From JAWKTM01 sp041399085 (GTDB lineage Bacteria; Planctomycetota; Planctomycetia; Pirellulales; Pirellulaceae), in NCBI GenBank assembly GCA_041399085.1, contig JAWKTM010000013.1, positions 82,060 to 146,059 of the forward strand: a DNA stretch of 64,000 bases, in the 5' to 3' direction. Shown here in pieces: positions 9,071 to 16,973 of the stretch (the first letter of the stretch is position 1; each line of letters opens with the position of its first letter). A program made the translations under genes and the position numbers. The notes beneath the pieces are model-generated. The model had not been told where the DNA came from. It saw only the letters and a program-made list of their open reading frames with translations, and did no database searches.

Positions 9071-10027
9071 TCGCCTGGAGAACCGGTTGAGCCAGCGGCA
9101 CTCTCCTGCTTGGATTATGTTCCGGCTGAGTTCTCAGGAACCGGAATGAGCGAAGGAGACCGACGCGCGGCCTTGGCGGCTTGGATCACACACCCTGACA
9201 ATCCACTCACACGACGTGTGATCGTGAACCGGATGTGGCATCATCACTTCGGACGAGGCATTGTCGAGACGCCTAGCGACTTTGGGTTCGGCGGCGCTCG
9301 TCCCACGCATCCCGAATTGTTAGATTGGTTGGCCGGTCAACTGTTGGCGAACGCGTGGTCGTTGAAGTCGCTGCACCGCATGATGGTGACCAGTCAGGCT
9401 TATCGTCAACATAGCTATCCGGGTGCATTATCCGACGATGCCGTGAATAAAGGGGCAGTGAATCCTTGGGACATCGACGCCGACAACCGCTGGCTGTGGC
9501 GAATGAATCCGCGACGTTTGGATGCCGAGTCGCTACGGGATACGGTTCTGTCGATCACTGGCAAGCTGAATCCTCACATGTTCGGCCCCGGTTATCGAGA
9601 CTTTACCTATCAAGAAGCTTACGCGCCCATTTACACTTATATCACACCCAATTCGCCTGACATGTGGCGGCGCAGCATCTATCGCTTTGTGGTCCGCAGC
9701 ACGCCACACCGTTTTATGACGACGCTTGATTGTCCTAACCCAGCGAATTTGACTCCACGCCGCTTGCAAACTACGACCGCTCTACAATCGCTCGCGATGC
9801 TGAATAACGATTTCATGTTGAAGCAGGCGGAGTACTTGGCGAAACGCATCTCGACCGAAGTGGGCGATGAATCTTCGGGCCAAGTGGAACGGGCATTCCA
9901 GTTAGTTTTCGCGAGGCGCCCTACGGCCGACGAGCACGCGGCATCCCTGAAATTAATAGATGAGACCGGTTTGTTTCAGTTCTGCCGCATGTTGCTGAAC
10001 GCGAATGAGTTTGTCTATATCGATTGA
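9071..10027 (+). pseudogene. DUF1553 (PSD1) domain, 3' part of the TAG-interrupted gene
   Basis: The same frame as the DUF1549 part, separated only by the TAG. It starts SPGEPVEPAALSCLDYVPAE, then ITHPDNPLTRRVIVNRMWHH, HFGRGIVETPSDFGFGG and PELLDWLAGQL, all diagnostic of the PSD1/DUF1553 domain. A GTG or ATG inside (first useful start near 9110-9146) could give a separate short product, but no ribosome site or signal peptide supports that. Unless the stop is read through or is a sequencing error, the domain is lost. The DUF1501 gene follows after 66 bases. Confidence 0.8.
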
Positions 10028-10093
10028 CCGACCATATGACCCGCCGCTGGGCAATGCGGCATTTACATGGCTGTCTCGCAGAAGAGTGTTCCA

Positions 10094-11572
10094 ATGTATT
10101 ACGACGAATCCTTGCATGTGTCACGTCGCCACTTTCTACAAGGAATGGGAGGCGGTTTCGGAATGGCCGCACTGGCTGCGTTGATTCAAACGGACAGTCT
10201 TCAAGCTGAATCGCCCACGGAAGAGCCATCGCCAATCAAGACACACACGCCGCATCATGCCGCGACCGCTCGTGCCGTCATTCAAATTTTTTGTCCGGGC
10301 GGAATGAGTCATGTTGATACATTCGACTACAAACCCGAATTAGCTCGACGCGAAGGCCAGCCATTCGATACAACGGGCGAACTCCAGTTTTTCGCCTCGA
10401 AGCCGGGGAATTGCCGTGGCAGCTTCTGGCCGTTTCGCCAGCACGGCGAGTGTGGTCGGTGGGTGAGTGACTTGTTTCCACGGTTGGCCGACTGTGTGGA
10501 CGACATGGGATTTGTCTATTCCATGCAAAGCAAGACGGCATTGCATGGGCCGGCGTGTTTTATGATGAACACGGGCTTTGTGTTGCCGGGTTTTCCCTCA
10601 ATGGGATCGTGGATTAGTTATGGGCTGGGTAGTGAAACACAGGACTTGCCAGCATTTGTAGTGTTGCCCGATCCGCGGGGTTTGCCGCCTGGTGGACCGA
10701 TAAATTGGGGAGCTGGATTTTTGCCCGCCGTGTATCAAGGAACGACGTTGTCGAGCGCCACTGGTGACTCGCCGATCGCCGATCTGTTTCCATCGGTGGG
10801 TTTTGGCGCCCGTTTAACATCATCACGCGAGACAATTGGTCGCGAGTTCCTGCAAACATTGAATCGCCGGCATGCCGCGGAGCGAACTGGGCAAGATGAG
10901 TTGGAGGCCCGTATTGCGGCGTATGAGATGGCCGCGCGTCTGCAATTGAGTGCGCCGGAAGTCACTGACTTGAGTCAAGAGACGGCCGCCATTCAGCGGC
11001 TGTATTCATTGGAGCACGAAGACTGGGGACCTTTCGGTCGACAATGTTTACTCGCTCGGCGATTGGTCGAACGAGGCGTACGATTCGTACAAATATACTG
11101 CGGGGCAGAGAATACAACCGCCAAAAAGATTCGTCCCAACTGGGATTCGCACGAAGATCTGCCGCGCGACCACGGCTATTGGGGAGCCGTTCTCGACTCC
11201 GGCGCGGCCGCGTTGCTGACGGATTTGAAGCAACGTGGCCTGCTCGACAGCACCCTGGTCATCTGCGCTACGGAGTTCGGACGTCAGCCAGCAGCTCAAG
11301 GCGAGAAAGCCAAGGGGCGCGACCACAACGCCGGCGCCTTTACGGCTTGGATGGCCGGCGGTGGGGTCCGCGGCGGCACGGCTTACGGAGCAACGGACGA
11401 GCTAGGATTTCAGGCCGCCGAAAATCCATCCTACTGTTATGATCTCCACGCTACTGCCCTACATTTGTTGGGCATCGACCACACACGGCTTACATACTAT
11501 CACAATGGGTTGCCTCGTCGTTTGACTGATGTGCACGGCCATGTGATTCGGGAGTTGATCGCTGGACAGTGA
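10094..11572 (+). CDS. DUF1501 domain protein (Tat-exported, sulfatase-like fold)
   Basis: 492 residues from ATG 10094 (MYYDESLHVSRRHFLQ); an ATG at 10067 would add nine residues. The RR-containing Tat leader (SRRHFLQGMGGGFGMAALAA, residues 10-29) indicates folded export. The body matches DUF1501: FCPGGMSHVDTFDYKP, PDPRGLPPGGPINWGAGFLP, RLVERGVRFVQIYCG, WDSHEDLPRDHGYWG, CATEFGRQPAAQG and GRDHNAGAFTAWMAGGGVRG. These resemble the alkaline phosphatase/sulfatase superfamily metal sites, but no activity is established for the family. It is the usual partner downstream of DUF1549/DUF1553 proteins, here of a broken one. Confidence 0.9.
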   Translation: MYYDESLHVSRRHFLQGMGGGFGMAALAALIQTDSLQAESPTEEPSPIKTHTPHHAATARAVIQIFCPGGMSHVDTFDYKPELARREGQPFDTTGELQFFASKPGNCRGSFWPFRQHGECGRWVSDLFPRLADCVDDMGFVYSMQSKTALHGPACFMMNTGFVLPGFPSMGSWISYGLGSETQDLPAFVVLPDPRGLPPGGPINWGAGFLPAVYQGTTLSSATGDSPIADLFPSVGFGARLTSSRETIGREFLQTLNRRHAAERTGQDELEARIAAYEMAARLQLSAPEVTDLSQETAAIQRLYSLEHEDWGPFGRQCLLARRLVERGVRFVQIYCGAENTTAKKIRPNWDSHEDLPRDHGYWGAVLDSGAAALLTDLKQRGLLDSTLVICATEFGRQPAAQGEKAKGRDHNAGAFTAWMAGGGVRGGTAYGATDELGFQAAENPSYCYDLHATALHLLGIDHTRLTYYHNGLPRRLTDVHGHVIRELIAGQ

Positions 11573-11601
11573 GTGGCCTTTCGTGACGAAATTCCCTTCC
11601 T

Positions 11602-12870
11602 TCACTCGACCGCGTACAACGCTTCAAAAGTCCGAATATAGATTCGGCCGTTTGAGATGGCCGGCGAAGCGGAGATGGATTCTTCCATGTTGTTGGAAGC
11701 CAGCAACTCGAATTGACGGCCGGGCTTGACGACGCTGACCGTGCCGTCGCGAGCGGACAAGTAGATTTTTCCGTCGGCATACACGGGCGACGCACGATGT
11801 CGATCGCGGTGCGTGCGCTCTTCGTAAAACTGCTCGCCAGTCTCACGATCCAAGGCGATCAGATTGCCGTTCTCTCGACATAGATACACAATGTCGTCGA
11901 CAACCAAAGGCGAGGGAACGTCGGGTGTAACACTATGAGTCCAGTAGCGGGTGGCGGTATTTTCGGTGACATCGCCGCTGCCGGTCGGCTTAAGCGCCAC
12001 GGTTACACCCTTCTTGGCCGATGGAACCACAATCAACCCCGGCACGGCCAACGGCGAGGACACGAAACGTAGCGTCGGGTCGTAACGTGTCGGTGGATGC
12101 AAACCGCCACAGCGCCATAATTCCATTCCATCACTCAACCGATGAGCAACCACATAGTCGGCTCCATGTGTCAGTAGAAACTCGCGTTCACCGTCGCGAT
12201 AAAGCGTGGGCGAAGCGTATGAATGTTCGTTCTCCGAATGCGCTTCGCTAGGACGGCCGACTTGCCAAATCGTTTCGCCGGTCTTCTTGTCCAAAGCCGT
12301 GATGGTTGCTTCCCGCGTCTTCGCGTTTCCGTCCCCGTGGATCAATTGCAGATACAGCCGGTCGCCATCAAGCAGTGGTGTGGAAGTCAACCCAAACTGA
12401 ATTTTGAATTTACCGAAGCGGTCTTGCAGATCAGCATTCCAGACCGGCTCGCCCGCCACGGTATAGCAGGCTAACGAACCATCGGTGAACATCGCCCATA
12501 CGTATTGGCCGTCCGTCGACGGGCTGTTCGACGCCGAATTGCCTTCGTCGCCGCGCACGGTTTTGTTGCCTTCGCTAACCACTTGCCGCCACTGTTGTTT
12601 GCCATCCGTGCCGATGCACAGCAATACCAACTGCTCGCCGTCGACCGCCGTTATAAAGATTCGGTCGTCCCAAACAACGGGCGTCGATCCGCCTGGACCT
12701 GGCAAAGCGACTCGCCAAGCGACGCGTTCCGTTTTGCTGAACGCGGTCGGCAAGCCAGTTTCTTGGCTCGTACCGTCACCTCGCGGACCGCGCCACTGCG
12801 GCCAATTCTCGGCCCAAGCTGGGCGTGCGACCAACAAAACGAGTCCGATTAGAAGCAGGTTTCGACGCAT
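11602..12870 (-). CDS. PQQ-like beta-propeller repeat protein
   Basis: A 422-residue secreted propeller. ATG 12870 is chosen over a GTG at 12882. The signal peptide RRNLLLIGLVLLVARPAWA ends at a clear AWA site. The mature start ENWPQWRGPRGDGTSQETGL is the usual opening of planctomycete PQQ proteins. Repeated blades carry motifs such as GTDGKQQW, DKKTGETIWQVG, DGMELWRCGG and DRETGEQFYEE. This is the WD-like fold shared by BamB and PQQ dehydrogenases, but without dehydrogenase residues, so it is probably a non-enzymatic periplasmic propeller. It converges with the DUF1501 gene, with stops 30 bases apart. Confidence 0.88.
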   Translation of the reverse strand: MRRNLLLIGLVLLVARPAWAENWPQWRGPRGDGTSQETGLPTAFSKTERVAWRVALPGPGGSTPVVWDDRIFITAVDGEQLVLLCIGTDGKQQWRQVVSEGNKTVRGDEGNSASNSPSTDGQYVWAMFTDGSLACYTVAGEPVWNADLQDRFGKFKIQFGLTSTPLLDGDRLYLQLIHGDGNAKTREATITALDKKTGETIWQVGRPSEAHSENEHSYASPTLYRDGEREFLLTHGADYVVAHRLSDGMELWRCGGLHPPTRYDPTLRFVSSPLAVPGLIVVPSAKKGVTVALKPTGSGDVTENTATRYWTHSVTPDVPSPLVVDDIVYLCRENGNLIALDRETGEQFYEERTHRDRHRASPVYADGKIYLSARDGTVSVVKPGRQFELLASNNMEESISASPAISNGRIYIRTFEALYAVE

Positions 12871-12994
12871 GATGGTTCTCACGGGGCATGATGTCGAGAG
12901 GTGCGAGCGGCACGTAGTGTGGCCGACACGACGGCGCGGGTCAAGCAGATCGGGATCTACCGTTCCGCTTCAGCAACCAGCGACCAGCCGAAGA

Positions 12995-13963
12995 CTAGCC
13001 CTTCCGATGCTGCTGGAGCCAATCCGACAGTTCGGCCGGCGATTCAAACTGGAGCAACGCTTCGCTGAGAAGTTCGAGTTCGCCGAGTGTCAGAGAATCG
13101 ATTCGTTCGGTAATGTCGACGGAGAGCGGGCCAAATCGGTGCTGAAGTTGCCGCATGACAATCGTTCGCTCGCCTGCAAGCCGCCCCAATTCGATTCCCT
13201 GCTCGATTCCCTGCTCGATCCCCTGCTCGATTCCCTGCTCGATCCCTTGCTTCATCCAACTGGTGACGATTTCCATGACTTGTTCCTGTTCGGGAGCGGC
13301 GATTTCGCTTAGCTGTTCGTCGAATTCGGTCTGCTGGTCCATTGTAAGCTCCAGATAAGAATCGACGAAACCGGAAATCAATTGCATGCGAGCCGGGTCC
13401 AGTTGCAGTTTAGCGAGCATCCGCAGACAAGCCAGCTTCACTCGCGGGCGATCGTGCGGGTCGATTCGCATCTTGGCCATCAGAGCGGCCGCCACGGGGT
13501 TCGTGCGTTGCAGAAAATCGGCCCAACGCAGTTCGTTCAACTGCACGGTGCGATATTGAAACTGCAACACATGCAGATCGGGGAAGGCGACTTCGTAGGC
13601 GTTCGGCTGCGGTTGCCGAGGCGCATCGAAACTGAGCACGGCGATCGGGTAGACCGGCAAGTCGTGCAGCTCATGCAGCCTCGCAAAGTAGCTGAACATC
13701 CGCCGCGGAAAGTTAGCGACCGGCTGAGCTTGCGTCTCGACATGGATCAGGAAACAGAGCTCCTGTCCGCGAAACCGAGCCTTCGCCACCAAATCCACCT
13801 CGTGCCGATCGCCTTGCGTCACGTCCGTGAACAGTTCCTTATCCAGAAACGTGACTGAATCCCGATCCAGGTAGATCAACAAGTCGGGAAAGAACAGCTC
13901 GATGAAGTCAACGAAGAACGTCCGCAGCAACTCTTTGAACAGCCGATCGTGATCCATGCCCAT
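12995..13963 (-). CDS. Rpn-family putative nuclease (PD-(D/E)xK type)
   Basis: 322 residues, MGMDHDRLFKELLRTFF. The N-terminal two thirds match the recombination-promoting nuclease/putative transposase family: FLDKELFTDV, then EVDLVAKARFRG and IHVETQAQP, giving the D...ExK-like core (E-V-D and H-V-E-x-Q). Next comes the conserved FPRRMFSYFARLHELHDLPV. A helical segment near residue 235 consists of five GIEQ repeats encoded by a 12-bp tandem array. The C-terminus (about 265-322, with LRRY-like RQLQHRFGPL and LTLGELELLSEALLQF) resembles the DUF4351 tail of these proteins. Family members are mobile-associated and nick DNA; activity here is inferred. A second ATG lies two codons in. Confidence 0.85.
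   Translation of the reverse strand: MGMDHDRLFKELLRTFFVDFIELFFPDLLIYLDRDSVTFLDKELFTDVTQGDRHEVDLVAKARFRGQELCFLIHVETQAQPVANFPRRMFSYFARLHELHDLPVYPIAVLSFDAPRQPQPNAYEVAFPDLHVLQFQYRTVQLNELRWADFLQRTNPVAAALMAKMRIDPHDRPRVKLACLRMLAKLQLDPARMQLISGFVDSYLELTMDQQTEFDEQLSEIAAPEQEQVMEIVTSWMKQGIEQGIEQGIEQGIEQGIELGRLAGERTIVMRQLQHRFGPLSVDITERIDSLTLGELELLSEALLQFESPAELSDWLQQHRKG
13187..13246 (-). repeat. 12-bp coding tandem repeat (GIEQ x5)
   Basis: Five head-to-tail units of 12 bases; on the plus strand each unit is CTGCTCGATYCC and the first is degenerate. On the minus strand they encode GIEQ GIEQ GIEQ GIEQ GIE within the Rpn-family gene. The unit is a multiple of three, so copy-number change alters length without shifting the frame. 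Near-perfect identity between units suggests recent or ongoing slippage. Confidence 0.92.
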
Positions 13964-14162
13964 ACCCGTTGATTGTGGAAGTGAGACTACGCGTCTTTAG
14001 CACGTGGTCCAACACGAATGCAACGATTGTAGCGGCCATGCCGACATGATCCGGAGACGACGCTCAATTCGCCATTCCTCCGGGCCGTTGTGAATGGCAA
14101 CCGCAACAGGAGGGGCATAGAATCGAATTCGCCTCTTGCTCCGTGCCAAGATCAACGTACCC

Positions 14163-15860
14163 ATGAAAATCCCTTCCATCCCGCAGCTCTACCGCAACGT
14201 CAAACGATGGCGCGAGATCATCGCCGTGATGCGGCGGTACGGGTTGGCCGATTGGATCGCGCGGCTGAATCTGGATTACTTCAAGGATCTGTTCAAGGAC
14301 CGCGAAGGCGAATCGCTGGCTCGGCACACGCGCGAAACCCGCATCCGCATGGCACTCACCGATCTCGGGCCCACGTTCATCAAGCTGGGGCAGTTGCTCA
14401 GCACCCGGCCCGATCTGGTCGGCGCCGCGTTGGCCAACGAATTGAAGCAGCTTCAGAGCGACGTACCGGCCGATTCGTTCGAGGATGTGCGGGCCTTGAT
14501 CGAAGCCGAGTTGGGGCAAACGCTGGAGGAGTTATTCGACGAGTTCGAGCCCGCGCCGGTCGCATCGGCTTCGATCGGCCAAGTGCATTTGGCGCGGCTG
14601 CGAGGCGGCGAATCGGTGGTCGTCAAAGTCCAGCACAAGAATATCGAGAACGTCGTTCGCGAGGATTTGGACGTGCTGGCCGGACTCGCGCAACTGGCCA
14701 CGATGATCCCCGAACTCGTGCCGTATCGCCCAGTCGAATTGGTCGGCGAGATGGGGCGGACACTGCGACGCGAACTGGACTTTGGCCGCGAAGAACGCAA
14801 CCTCCAACAGTTCGCCTCCAGATTCGAGTCGCTCCCCTATGTGCGAATTCCGCGACCTCACACTGAATTGTGTACGGCGCGCGTGTTGACAATGCAGCGG
14901 ATCGACGGCATCAAGATCGAGCAGCGCGAGTTGCTGATCGCAGCTGGGCTGGATTTGGATGAGATCGCGCGACGCGTGGCCGAGTTGTACATGCAGATGA
15001 TCTTTGTCGACGGTTTCTTTCACGCCGATCCGCATCCTGGCAATCTGGTGTTGCAAATTGGTAATGGGATTGGGCTGCTGGATTTCGGCATGGTGGGCCG
15101 AATCGACGAACGACTGCGCGAAGACATCGAAAACATGTTGATGGCGATCGTATCGCGCGATGTATATATCCTCACGTCTCTCATCAAACGCATCGGCTCG
15201 GTGCCCCCGAATTTGAACGAAGGCGGTTTGGCCAACGACGTGGCGGACTTTGTTAGCCAATACGGTAGCCAGCCGTTGGACCAATTCGACATAGCCGCCG
15301 CATTGAACGATATGGTCGAAGTGATCCATCGCTACCAAATTATGTTGCCCACGCAAGCCAGCATGTTGATCAAGACGCTGGTCACGCTGGAAGGCACGAT
15401 CAAGCTATTGACGCCCAAGTTCAGCGTGATGGAAGTGATGCAGCCGTTTCATCGCAAGATGTTGCTACGGCGGCTCTCGCCCGCTCGGCAAGCGAAGAAG
15501 ATGCGGCGATTGTACTTTCAGCTTGAACAAGTCGCCGAAGAACTGCCCGGCCGGATCATGGACATCCTGAAGCAAGTGCAGGCCGGCAAGTTCGACGTGC
15601 ATTTGGATCATCGCGGCTTGGAGCCATCGGTCAACCGCTTGGTGCTGGGGATGCTGGCCAGCGCGTTGTTTCTCGGCTCCTCGCTAATGCTCAGCAACCG
15701 CGTCCCGCCGCTGCTGTTCCCGAACTCAACCTGGCTGACGGCTCTGGGTCTGAACCAGCTTTCGGCGCTGGGGCTCAGCGGCTGCGCGATGAGCATGCTG
15801 ATCGGCCTGCGGCTGCTGCGAGCGATCAATAAATCGGGACACTTGGATCGAAAGCAGTAA
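14163..15860 (+). CDS. ABC1/UbiB-family atypical kinase
   Basis: 565 residues from ATG 14163 (a TTG at 14136 is in frame upstream). All UbiB signatures are visible: the KxGQ motif (GPTFIKLGQLLSTRPDL, about residue 75), the Ala-rich loop in place of a P-loop (VASASIGQVHLARL, about 135), the catalytic Lys (VVVKVQHKNIE), FVDGFFHADPHPGNLVL (about 285) and the metal-binding LLDFGMVGRID. Two C-terminal membrane helices (LVLGMLASALFLGSSLML and LSALGLSGCAMSMLIGL) anchor it. UbiB proteins are ATPases needed for ubiquinone or other isoprenoid lipid handling; planctomycetes mostly use menaquinone, so the lipid here is uncertain. It stands alone, divergent from the nuclease. Confidence 0.92.
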   Translation: MKIPSIPQLYRNVKRWREIIAVMRRYGLADWIARLNLDYFKDLFKDREGESLARHTRETRIRMALTDLGPTFIKLGQLLSTRPDLVGAALANELKQLQSDVPADSFEDVRALIEAELGQTLEELFDEFEPAPVASASIGQVHLARLRGGESVVVKVQHKNIENVVREDLDVLAGLAQLATMIPELVPYRPVELVGEMGRTLRRELDFGREERNLQQFASRFESLPYVRIPRPHTELCTARVLTMQRIDGIKIEQRELLIAAGLDLDEIARRVAELYMQMIFVDGFFHADPHPGNLVLQIGNGIGLLDFGMVGRIDERLREDIENMLMAIVSRDVYILTSLIKRIGSVPPNLNEGGLANDVADFVSQYGSQPLDQFDIAAALNDMVEVIHRYQIMLPTQASMLIKTLVTLEGTIKLLTPKFSVMEVMQPFHRKMLLRRLSPARQAKKMRRLYFQLEQVAEELPGRIMDILKQVQAGKFDVHLDHRGLEPSVNRLVLGMLASALFLGSSLMLSNRVPPLLFPNSTWLTALGLNQLSALGLSGCAMSMLIGLRLLRAINKSGHLDRKQ

Positions 15861-15999
15861 CGCGACCGGCAGATGAGAACATACCCAAATACAAGCACGA
15901 CGAGCTAGCGAGTGAATCGACGAACTCACTTCCTTGCACCGCGTGCTGGTATTATTTCATCTGCCGCTCGCCTAAGCTCCGCGAACGGCCAAGCGCGGC

Positions 16000-16146
16000 T
16001 CAAGCGGCTTCGGCTTCTCGCGTCGTAAGCCACTGGTTCAGCACCGATTCGACCTGGGCACTGAGTTCGTCGATCTGACGCAAGACATCGTTTTGGCGAG
16101 CGTCCAATTCGTCCAGCAAACTGATTTGGGGTTGAGTCGCGGACAT
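16000..16146 (-). CDS. Small coiled-coil protein
   Basis: A 48-residue ORF: MSATQPQISLLDELDARQND followed by an amphipathic helix (VLRQIDELSAQVESVLNQWL) and an acidic-alanine tail. The leucine/isoleucine spacing fits a short coiled coil. An upstream start at 16215 would add a low-complexity stretch and is not preferred. The ribosome site is weak. No family is recognised. It could be a real small helical protein, or the tail of something lost. It lies 140 bases beyond the stop of the convergent UbiB gene. Confidence 0.5.
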   Translation of the reverse strand: MSATQPQISLLDELDARQNDVLRQIDELSAQVESVLNQWLTTREAEAA

Positions 16147-16540
16147 AAGCAAGGTGGGTTCCGGCGGGCGTCCATGCGGGAAGACGGCGTCGCGATCCTG
16201 CGACGCAAGCGTCACTGGTCCCTAAGCATCGGCCGCATCGGATGGCGAACCGCACCCCCACCAGCTCAATTGCCGGTCAGTCCGGCTGACGAATCCCGGC
16301 AAACTGCGAAGACTTTGCCGAGAAATCGCGAAACGCCGCACGCCGCCGAACGCCGCGAATTAGGCTCGAAGGTAGACAAAATCGCCGAACAACGTGGCCC
16401 AAAATCCCCCGGATCCGCCTCCACGGTTCAATACGAATCGCTTCCGGGAACAAGCTGCCGATGATTCCTCCGCGCTGTTTGAGTTGCGCGGTTTACCCAC
16501 TAGCCGGACCGGGTATCGCACGTGAGATGCCGATTGTCCA
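16147..16540. other. Intergenic, nothing recognised
   Basis: Between the small coiled-coil ORF and the second repeat array. The open frames lack starts with ribosome sites and look compositionally random. No RNA motif or hairpin was identified by eye. Confidence 0.5.
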
Positions 16541-16770
16541 TGCGGAGGCGACGTTGAACCCACCAGAACCGTCATGCGACGGACCGGAGCCGTTGCGTGG
16601 CCGACCGGAGGCTCTTGGTAAGGCACCGGAGCCGTTGTGCAAGCGACCGGTGCCTAAAAGTGCGGCACCGGAGGCAGTGAGTAGCCGACCGGAGCCTAAA
16701 AGTTAAGCACCGGAGCTGCTGTGCAAGCGATCGGAGCTCTTTGGCGAGGTACCGGAGCCAGGATTCACAC
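16541..16770. repeat. 21-bp-period array, locus 2
   Basis: About ten units with an exact 21-base period, each opening with ACCGGAGCC or a close variant. Unit starts fall at 16562, 16583, 16604, 16625, 16646, 16667, 16688, 16709, 16730 and 16751. The second halves alternate between TTGTGCAAGC-like and TAAAAGT-like sequence. Because the period is a multiple of three, all frames stay open and give spurious heptad ORFs (LRSLAQQ, LRCLTFR, LRSATHC on the minus strand). It lies about 200 bases downstream of the giant gene's stop. Confidence 0.88.
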
Positions 16771-16973
16771 TCTCCAGGAGGGTTCGAGGCGATCGCAGGC
16801 GTGCTCGTTTCGACGAAGCCTACGTCGAATCGACCGCCGGAAGGAGCCTTGCGAGGCAGGAAGCTCCGTAACAAGGCTTTGATAGTCCAAGCATGCTACA
16901 GTGTCGCACCGAAACGCGAGAGCGGAGTTTGAAGTGCATTGGAACCCGTGAACGCCTATCCCACGGCACTTAT

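Noticed and set aside
16461..16874. Plus- and minus-strand heptad-repeat ORFs in locus 2
   Set aside because: A stop-free 21-base period keeps every frame open. No start with a ribosome site and no known family; kept as a repeat, not a gene.
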